Shown here in pieces: positions 56,225 through 64,000 of a DNA stretch of 64,000 nucleotides. How positions within the stretch are numbered: position 1 is the stretch's first letter; each line of letters starts with the position of its first letter. A program made the translations under genes and the position numbers. The stretch covers positions 620,001 through 684,000 of the forward strand of contig JAQSEB010000046.1 of NCBI GenBank assembly GCA_030063045.1, in the 5' to 3' direction. Origin of the DNA: Pratylenchus scribneri (Eukaryota > Nematoda > Chromadorea > Rhabditida > Pratylenchidae). The notes beneath the pieces are model-generated. The model was given only the letters and a program-made list of their open reading frames with translations. It searched no databases and was not told the DNA's origin.

Positions 56225-56885
56225 CCTTTTCTTCTCGCCGTTATATTCTTTTTACGGCATTTGTATTTTATTATTCTTTTCTTCTCGCCGTTATATTCTT
56301 TTTACGGCATTTGTATTTTATTATTCTTTTCTTCTCGCCGTTATATTCTTTTTACGGCATTTATATTTTATTATTCTTTTCTTCTCGCCGTTATATTCTT
56401 TTTACGGCATTTGTATTTTATTATTCTTTTCTTCTCGCCGTTATATTCTTTTTACGGCATTTGTATTTTATTATTCTTTTCTTCTCGCCGTTATATTCTT
56501 TTTACGGCATTTGTATTTTATTATTCTTTTCTTCTCGCCGTTATATTCTTTTTACGGCATTTATATTTTATTATTCTTTTCTTCTCGCCGTTATATTCTT
56601 TTTTACGGCATTTATATTTTATTATTCTTTTCTTCTCGCCGTTATATTCTTTTTACGGCATTTGTAATGCAATATTCTTTTCTTCTCGCCGTTTTATTAT
56701 TTTTTTACGGCATTTATTTATATTTTTAATATTCTTTTCTTCTCGCCGTTATATTCTTTTTTTACGGCATTTATATTTTTAATATTCTTTTCTTCTCGCC
56801 GTTATATTCTTTTTTTACGGCATTTATATTTTTAATATCCTTTTCTTCTCGCCGTTATACGTTATATTCTTTTTTTACGGCATTT
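56225..56885. repeat. Minisatellite family C, 50-bp unit, about 13 copies
   Basis: The unit TTCTTTTCTTCTCGCCGTTA + TATTCTTTTTACGGCATTTG + TATTTTATTA recurs at exactly 50 bp in the first copies and then varies through T-run changes. Each unit contains GCCGT-N12-ACGGC, a 5-bp hairpin stem. Open frames along it are produced by the repeat and are not genes. Confidence 0.95.
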
Positions 56886-59653
56886 TAAATTTGTTTATTT
56901 TAAAATTTAATAATTTTAAAATTTTCTTAATTAATTTGTTAAATTTTTTGTTGTCATTGTCTCAAAATCAAAACTCGAAAAGAAATTGATTTGAATAAAA
57001 TGTCATAATTTTTCGTTGAGCCAAGACCGTAATAAATTCTTATTGATATTGATTGAAAATTTAATGAAAAAGTTGTACTTGAAACTTGCAAGCTTTCATT
57101 TAAGGCTTAAGGGTTACAACATTATTATTTATTTGAATGAGTAGAATGGCGGATGGGAATCGGAATGGACCAAAATAAAAACTGCAACAACGGCAAATCA
57201 CATCGGCGATTTCCGCATAGAATAGTCTATTGCTCCTCATTTGCTTTTACACGATTTAATGTGCTTGCACTAGTATAGAGTGTGGAGTGAGCTGGCTTGC
57301 GCTTCGCTAATCCATTTTTGAATTAGCGGAATAGGAATGAGATTTTCGATTGAATGGATTGTTGCTGCTTGCAGAATAAAATGGGGAAGAACTGCTGACT
57401 AACTGAATTGTCGTTGCATTACATTCACAGCCAACGGAGCGAATAAAGGTCAAATTCAGGTGAATAGATTTTTAGCGAGCAGGAATGGAAATTGACCGAG
57501 AATTAAATTATGGAAAAGTCTAATTCTGTTAATGAAGCTAGTTTTCGAACATTTAAAGCTCATTGGTAAAAAATAAGTCTGAATAACGATGAGAGAAATA
57601 ATTGTTACGGTGAGAGGGTCATTCATCTTCATTCATCGGGCATCGGATATAAGACCGCTGGTCAATCTATTGAGAAGCCAACTGTCGCATTACTAACTTC
57701 AAGAGCCCACGATCCACGAATGAGCAGCAATGAGCGCATTTTGGCTCGGAGGCCAATTGGGGATGAACAGGCGCAGAAATTGGGGAAAATGGATGGACTT
57801 AGTTAGTTTGCCTTTGGCTGGGACAAACAAAAGTATCAGGAATGTAAGGGGGAATGTTGTTGTAAATGTGAATGGACAAGAGGGTCGGGATCTCGGGAGT
57901 ACAAAATGAATTGAAGTGACGGGAGCAAAAGGGTAGAAGGGGTGGGGGTGAAAGGATCGCACAATGAATGAATGGGCTTTGTTAGGGCTCTGGCCGAAGG
58001 GTGAAAAGTGCTGCAGCTGGCCGATTCTTGTCCGCTTTTGGGGCGGCCTCTGGCCAAATTTGCAGTGTCGGCTTTTGCCCCCACCCAAAAATCCCTTTTT
58101 GCGGCTGCCATGGCGGAAGTGTTTGGTTTGTCCCCTCCATTCCCTTTGGCCCATTCCGGGCTCCCGTTGAGGCCAAATGCCGTTAAAGTATGCCAGCCCA
58201 ATGAAAAATGAAAGAGATGGGGAAGAGGAAAGCATGGCCAAAACCAAAGAAACCATGGGGATTTGGGGGTTGGTTGACTGGCACAGAAAATGGGAAGCAA
58301 TGAAGGACCCTTGGGCACGGCACAGACCACCCCGGCATATGAATGAATGAGGAGGGGAAAATTGCTGGAATGTAAATTGCGGAATTTTATGTATGGATGA
58401 CCGCTTGCGATTTTAAGGTATTTATAAGTAAAAATCCGATAAAAATGATTAACATTTTGAATAGTAATTGAAAGGGGCTCTTAATTTTTTTGGCCATTGA
58501 TTCCCTCACTTTTCTTGCTTCATGTCTTTCTTCCTTTTGGCCAATTCCTCTCTCCATCCACGTTCATGCCCACGCTTATTTCCCCGCCTTCTTTTTACGT
58601 TGAATCGTCTGATGAGGGGGAGGATGGAAGGCAACTTACTCATCCAATATTATCAACAGAGCCTTCATTCAATTCTTTCATTTCATCCTTCAAACAAATG
58701 TGAAAAAGATGAAGCAAGAAGGAAATCATTTATTGGATGGGTTGGCTACAAAAAGTGGGAAAGAATCAAAGGAGAAGTCCATTTTCCTTCAGGCAGAATG
58801 TGCAAAAGTTTCCAAAAACCGATGAACTGGGGCCAAAAGACACAACAGAAGATGAATTGGGAAGAAATAAAAAAGACGGACAAACTCTGGGGAAGAGTGT
58901 ACGAAAATTTAGCCAGTCGGTTTGTGCTGGGTTGGCCAATAGTCGAGATTGGCCCGGAGGCAAAAAGGGAAGGAAAGGATTGGCCCAGAAGGGCAATCGT
59001 CAGCCTTGAGAAGCGGCAAAAGTCGGAACTGCCTCCAGGGACTTTTCTCTATTTTCCATACCCTTTCATTGCATTTCCCTCAATTCCTTCCTCTGGCCCA
59101 TCCCAATTCCCTTCGGGGGCACATTGGTCCCTCTTTCCTCTCTCCATCCATCCGTCCATTTTCTTCAACTCGATTTGCAGCATCCATCGAGGGAGGAAGG
59201 AAGATGACACTTGGTGAGCAGAAGCAGCTGCAAATGGATGGGCCGGATATTGGCTTATAGTGAAGGAGGATTAGATGGGATGAAGGGATGAAGACGAAGG
59301 ATCGATTCGGAGAGAAAAGTAAATTGCGGCGATGGATGAAGCATTCGGCGAGAGAAAGTTGGCATTGACTAAGATGGATTGGATTGGATTGAGTGGAGGA
59401 TAAAGACCATCATCGGCAATATTTTGATAAGAAAATGGGATTGGAATTTGGAATGGTCAAAATTTGTCATCACCTCGAAAATCCAAAAATGGTCCATCAA
59501 TTCCCCTCCCAACTCTCATTTCCCATTTTAATTGATGAATTGAATAATGGAATTATGCAATGGAATGTTCAATATTTATTAAATTTTCCATTTTCGAATC
59601 ATTTCTGTCTGTTTTATTGTTGCTGCTTCTGATTATCCAAAAATCCATTTTCA
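56886..59653. other. Gene-poor stretch, no gene supported
   Basis: AT-rich first (56886-57600), then G/C-richer mixed sequence. Open frames at 57699-58330 (minus, two overlapping frames) and 58522-59217 (plus, 231 codons) have no domain, biased composition and mutual overlap; they look like chance frames. Confidence 0.5.
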
Positions 59654-60153
59654 TTACATTTTGTTTTTTCTGCCCAACATTGTTCTGCAATTTGGACAAA
59701 AATGTTCCGTATCTTTGAGGCTTTCAATGCAAAGTGGCACGAAGCAGAGAAGACCAGCCGTTAAAAGCCTAAAAAAATGGAATTTAAAGAGTTAAAATGG
59801 AGGACACACATGAGCAGAAGGACCATAAGCCAAACCAGTGTGCCATTCACTTTTTCCACACGGGTTATCACTTGACGACTGCACGTTGGACAAAATGCCT
59901 GAAAAGAAGCCGGAATCAACGAATTCTGTCCCATTTTTGTAATTACGTTTTGTGGATTATCGCCAAACATGCAGGTGGTCATCATTTGAACTTGTTGTAC
60001 GGCGGGTTGTTGTTGATATTGTGCGCTTGTCTTGATCATTTCCGGATGGCCTTGAACAGGATTACAATGGACAACATTCGGAGGAGGATATATGCCAACC
60101 GCAGCAGGATATGGAGGAGGGAGAGAGGAAATTGGGGCCGATGGTTCAGCCAT
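59654..60153 (-). CDS. LITAF-domain membrane-associated zinc protein
   Basis: Two exons (60153-59810 and 59768-59654) joined in phase 2. LITAF proteins sit on the cytosolic side of late endosomes and lysosomes and take part in sorting. The N-terminal half is Pro/Gln-rich with a PPPY motif, a binding site for NEDD4-type WW domains. The zinc fold is split around a hydrophobic in-plane helix: FCPTCSRQV (first CxxC), then VWLMVLLLMLLTAGLLCFVP (partly spliced), then the HFCPNC knuckle and a short basic tail GRKNKM. The order CxxC-hydrophobic-HxCxxC is the family signature. Nematodes have many such genes, so a specific orthologue cannot be named. Confidence 0.85.
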
Positions 60154-60767
60154 TATTGTGGTTTAGGATTGAAAATGGAATGATTGGAAGGAGGGAAGAA
60201 GCGGGAGGGGAATGAACACCTTTTAAAAAGAATTGTGAATTGAAATGACAAATGAATGAATGAATGAATTTGATTGTGTTGAATCATTTCTGGGCAAATC
60301 GTGAACAATGAATTTGATGTTAGCCGTCGAAATGCCCAGCAGGGCCCCTCTATTCAACAATTGAATTGTGAATGAGTCAAATGTGGGAACATCAATGAAA
60401 CGTACACAGCCTTCAATTTTGTTGATTGGAATTTAGTAAATTTATTAGTAATACGATGCTCAATGTTGATCAAAATTCGTAATTTAGTCGCTTTATTCGT
60501 TATTTAAAAATTGGGCAGGAAATGTGAAGAATGAAAAATGAGAGGGGAACAAAATGTAGGAGGTGAATCAGTGAGCATTTTGAGGCCCAAACAGAAATAT
60601 ATTTTATTGTTTAAATTTGCGGCAGGAATTCATCATCTATTTGGATTGGCTAAACAAAAAGGGAATGAAAGTTGATTGGGGGAAATGAACAAATTCCCAA
60701 TTTGGCATTTTTTCGCTCGTTCAATTTTCTTTGTCACATCATCGTCCGTAATATGGCCAATAAGTCT
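60154..60767. other. Spacer between LITAF and the Cys-rich membrane protein gene
   Basis: Contains a (GAAT)n-like stretch near 60250-60268 and, on the minus strand, a methionine-less open frame of about 200 nt (60229-60435). No recognised domain. Likely LITAF promoter. Confidence 0.4.
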
Positions 60768-61709
60768 TTAAATTGGATACCCATCATTCCCCTTCAATCC
60801 ACCCAGAATTACGTATGGATTGTAGGACATTGTGGCCAATTGTTGGTCTTTATTCGGTTGGCTTTGCTGCTCCATTGCCACCCTTTTGCTGTGTTTGCTT
60901 GCCTTTTTCGAATTCAAACATGATGCGCAGGTGGCAATGCACATTGGGAATAACAAAACCAATGTGACGATGGCAGCGGCAATCAATGCAAAAATGGCAA
61001 CGATGACCCAGAATCGAAGACGGAATACGCATTTCATGCTGCCTAAAAATGATGATGCCCTCGGGCTGATTGTTGAATTCCCCTTTTTTTATTTACATGG
61101 TGATGTTTTCTCTTTGTCCTGGATTCTGCTGAACAATCCACTCGTACAATAGCCATATGAGAATGGAGAATAATATTCCTTTAAATTAAATTAATAAATT
61201 AAATAAAATGTTGACCAACTTCATCACATTCCGCATCGCATCGATCTTTTGAACTTTTGTCAAAATAACTGAAAAAAATGTTTGAACTTTTAAAAACATC
61301 CAAATTGCCATTTCCCTCAAAATTTGGCCTAGATATTATTTAATTTGCCCCACTTTTATTAAATTCCTTCTTTCTCGATTTACTGCCGACCTAATTTTTT
61401 CTTCGAAATTTTATGCCCGAAGGCGAGGTCAAGAAATGTCCTTGGGCGGAAATGGCGCTGGAATTTTAGAGATTGGAAGGGATTGATAAGGATTTGGGAG
61501 GTCCAAAATGAGAATGAATGCCAAAAACAAACAAAAAACAACAAATCTCCTCCAAATTTAATATAAAATTACCCGGGAGCGCAAGCGCATCCTTTGCCGT
61601 TGAAAATTTGATTTGCTTGGCAATTATCCTCTTGCTGTGCCCTTAAAGCGATGGGGAAAAGGGCAAGGAAAATCAGGAAGATTGGAGAAATAATTGAAAA
61701 ATAGGCCAT
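60768..61709 (-). CDS. Cys-rich single-pass membrane protein, function unknown
   Basis: Not recognised. Four exons inferred. Exon 1 (from 61709) gives a signal peptide (MAYFSIISPIFLIFLALFPI) followed by DNCQANQIFNGKGCACAPG; exon 2 (about 61221-61270) gives YFDKSSKDRCDAECDE; exon 3 (to 61112) gives EYYSPFSYGYCTSGLFSRIQ; exon 4 gives CSMKCVF, then a transmembrane helix (WVIVAIFALIAAAIVTLVLL), a Cys cluster (CIATCASC) at the membrane edge, and a polar tail. So it is a type I protein with a small Cys-rich ectodomain of EB-like spacing. TTTTCAG lies five bases before the ATG, as at a spliced-leader acceptor. Exon borders are phase-consistent but not proven. Confidence 0.55.
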
Positions 61710-63053
61710 GGAAGCTGAAAATTAGGAATTAAATAAATTTGGATTGGATCATGTAAATGGATTTATGAATGAAATTGGAAATGGTCAATTCGTATTCTTC
61801 ACATTCAAAGAGAAATGCTTGCTTAAAACGACGATGACCGCAGCAAAAATGTATGATTTTTGGGCATTTTCACCATTTTTGGTGGATACTCTGCGCACAA
61901 ATTGAGGGGAATTTCCAAGGAGAAGAGGTCAAAGAGGCAAAAAAAGCATTGAATGAAAATGGATTGGAAATGGGAAAGTCGAAAACGAGCAAAGAAATGT
62001 TTGAATTGAATTTGGGGCGAAACGATTTGAGGGAAAGATGGGAGGAAATTGGAGGGTTTTCACTTTGATCATCCAAAATATAATCGAATTGACTCATTGT
62101 TTTGTTGAGCAATCTTTGGGCGGCATTCCTTCCCCCTCCCAACTAAATGGTTTATTTCCCCCAAAATGCGGTTTAAACAGTACCAAAATTGATGGGCGGA
62201 TTCACAATTGGGGGAAGAAGGAAAGTAAATTGGTCGAGATGGGCAATTGAAGGAGGGGGGGGGGGGGGGGGGGGAATCAAATCAGTCGCCGCCGCAAATT
62301 CCTTTGATTAAATACACTTTTGGGGATGGCATTGAGCACATTGACCGGTTCTCCATCCAAATTATGCAATTCACCAATGATTGCATTGTCTGGGATTAAT
62401 TATTTAATTTAATATTATTTGGATTGGATGCAACTAAAAGATCAATGAAAAATTAGTAATAAAATATCCGAAGATGGTTTGGCTCTGGGATAAACATGTT
62501 TTGGGAAAATTGAAGGAAATAAACGGAAAATGAGAAGGAAGTAGCCCCAAAAGGGCCATAAAATAGCCATCAAATTTTATTCATTTTTTGATTAATTTAC
62601 TCCTTAATCCACATTTTCGTAAAAATTTTTTGGCTATTTAAAATTTTCACCAAAATTGAGTCGATTCCACGCGAGCAAACTAATCGAATTGGCCCTCCAA
62701 AAAGGGGAAAACACAACAAAAACAGCCAACAATGAGGGGTAAAAGGGGGTTGAATGGGGGAGGGGAGGGAGGTTGATGAATGCGCGAGTTTTTTGAAAGG
62801 CAAAGGGAAACGACCAATTTTTGGGTGGGATGGGAAATTGGAGGCGGAAATGGATGAAGAAGGAATAGAAAGGGGGGATGGACGGGAATGGAGAACGGGT
62901 TGGTGGGGATATATTGGGTTGTGGGTGGATGGAGGATTAGACCAAAAATAATAATAATCAAATTTATTATTCAAAATAAAGAATAAATTGTAAAGCACTT
63001 TTCATTCAAATTAAAAATGCGCAGTTCAAAAAAAGGAAAAATGGGAAAATTGG
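61710..63053. other. Intergenic stretch with a doubtful small exon
   Basis: AT-rich, with a G-run of about 24 at 62255-62276 and polypurine stretches at 62720-62900. The segment 62281-62392 is open on the minus strand in two frames after an acceptor-like CCCAG. Open frames at 61853-62142 lack support. Confidence 0.4.
62281..62392 (-). CDS. Possible last exon of a small unrecognised gene
   Basis: After the acceptor-like TAATCCCAG at about 62393 the minus strand can be read in two frames: one gives IIGELHNLDGEPVNVLNAIP and ends RRRLI, the other has three Cys and ends YLIKGICGGD. An ATG 240 bp upstream starts a signal-peptide-like stretch (MAILWPFWGYFLLIFRLFPS) that could splice in phase 0 to the second frame. 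AATAAA follows at about 62150. The true frame and gene extent are unknown. Confidence 0.25.
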
Positions 63054-64000
63054 TCAATAGCCTGGGGAAGTTCTGGGCGGCGGACAATGATCCTGAATAA
63101 ATGAAGGAATTCATTGAATTTTGAGTGAATTGGCCCATTTAAAATGAACTCACACATCCTCCTTGTCCTCCTGGATAACCTAAAGGCCCTTGAGGGCCTG
63201 TCCTCCCTGGCTGTCCGTCTCGTCCCGGTTTGCCTGAATCCCCTATTGGCCCAGTTGGGCCTGGTGAGCCCGGATTTCCAGGAAAGCCAGGATTTCCTGA
63301 GAAATTTGAATAAAAGGAAAAAAAGGAACAAAATTTACCAGGTAGACCTGGAAAGCCGGCAGAACCAGGCTTACCCGGCGGTCCTTGAGGTGCTGAAAAA
63401 ATGGCCAATTTCCCTGTACTTTTTTGGCAATTTATTCTAAACCTTCCACTTCAATCAAAATTCCAGGTTGTCCAGGCATACCACGCTGCAAATTTAATCA
63501 AAAAACATCAATGGAATTTCCCCATTTCCATTTGGACCTCTCCAGGCACGCCTGCCTCCCCCGGTTTGCCTTGTTCGCCCATTTGTCCGGGTGTGCCTGG
63601 CATTGGGCTATAACCAGGTTTTCCAGGGGGTCCCGGCCTCCCCGGCAATCCTTGATTCCCAGATGGCCCCGGAGGGCCTGGCAATCCAGAAGGGCAATCA
63701 AAACAAAATTCCTTGTACAATAGCTGCCCATTGGGAGAATCCTCGCCCTCAATCCCATCCAAACCGGGGTCGCCATCCCTTCCTAAAAACATTGTTGGCT
63801 AATTGGAAATGAGCCAACCTGGAAATCCATCTGGTCCCGGTGGACCGGATGGACCCGCCCGTCCAATTCCGCAACTGCAGCAGGATGAAGGGGAGGAATA
63901 TGTGCCACCGGAAATGGATGAGGAATATGAGGCGGAATAGCCAGATGGGGATGAAGCATATCCACCGGCTGAATATTGCGCAGTTCGTCTTTGAGAACCA
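63054..64000 (-). CDS. Nematode cuticle collagen, 3' part (start outside the window)
   Basis: Minus-strand exons from the window edge to the TGA at 63054. In order: a Ser/Tyr-rich stretch ([12 protein letters not shown]), a Cys cluster ([20 protein letters not shown]), a Cys-bounded gap ([16 protein letters not shown]), several Gly-X-Y blocks ([35 protein letters not shown]) separated by short introns, and the C-terminal [18 protein letters not shown]. The Cys groups flanking the triple helix and the terminal DHCPPPRT...GY are hallmarks of secreted cuticle collagens, cross-linked outside the epidermis by tyrosine and disulphide bonds. The N-terminal domain with the furin-like cleavage site is beyond the window. 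Confidence 0.9.

Noticed and set aside
56214..56782. Three overlapping hydrophobic frames of 118-173 codons
   Set aside because: Product of the T-rich 50-bp repeat; frames overlap and repeat exactly with the unit. Not a membrane protein gene.
57699..58330. Two minus-strand open frames of 185 and 164 codons
   Set aside because: They overlap each other and three plus-strand frames in G/C-richer DNA, lack domains and splice signals, and have no conserved motif.
58522..59217. Plus-strand open frame of 231 codons
   Set aside because: No recognisable domain, patchy composition, overlaps other open frames; I cannot support it as a gene.
61853..62142. Opposed open frames of 71 and 90 codons
   Set aside because: They overlap one another, have Asn/Ser/Phe bias and no support from splice sites or homology.

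Overview
This is nuclear DNA of a nematode. It has compact multi-exon genes with introns mostly 35-60 nt long, AT-rich intergenic DNA, and nematode-specific families (a ground-like protein, a cuticle collagen with the C-terminal motif [15 protein letters not shown]). Tandem short-unit arrays and at least two GC-AG introns would fit a tylenchid, perhaps a cyst-nematode-like plant parasite, but that is inference; nothing in the window names the species.

Left part (1-22 kb): the 3' end of a tensin-like gene (PTB domain), a 29-bp minisatellite, then four plus-strand genes: ARL13 (ciliary small GTPase), a full-length ABCC/MRP transporter carrying a 34-bp minisatellite in one intron, eIF2-alpha and a ground-like cuticle protein. 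A second 34-bp array follows, then a minus-strand gene with a very divergent ETS-type domain, and an inverted copy of the 29-bp array. A gene-poor stretch (23.1-26.8 kb) holds two candidate structured RNA elements.

Middle part (26.8-44 kb): four tandem minus-strand genes (from 5' to 3': CNNM-type transporter, CYP4-like P450, CDK1/2-like kinase, MAK/ICK-type kinase DYF-5), two MITE-like elements (one a hAT-type insertion with an 8-bp target duplication inside a CNNM intron), then eIF4A (+), a TRAIP-like RING E3 (-) head-to-head with RAD1/MRT-2 (+), and UDP-glucose 6-dehydrogenase (-).

Right part (44-64 kb): a complete talin gene of about 11 kb, a 50-bp hairpin-containing array just upstream of it, a gene-poor stretch, a LITAF-domain protein, an unrecognised Cys-rich single-pass membrane protein, a doubtful small exon, and the 3' part of a cuticle collagen.

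Themes: cilia (ARL13, DYF-5), integrin adhesion (tensin, talin), DNA damage (RAD1, TRAIP-like), translation initiation (eIF2-alpha, eIF4A) and cuticle (ground-like, collagen). The main oddities are the paired minisatellite families, the divergent ETS domain lying near arrays made of GGAA/TTCC cores, a one-base frameshift in the DYF-5 catalytic loop, and a folded 73-nt element at 26.3 kb. Exon borders were read by eye from GT/GC-AG signals and protein family similarity; all gene names rest on remembered family motifs, not on a database search.
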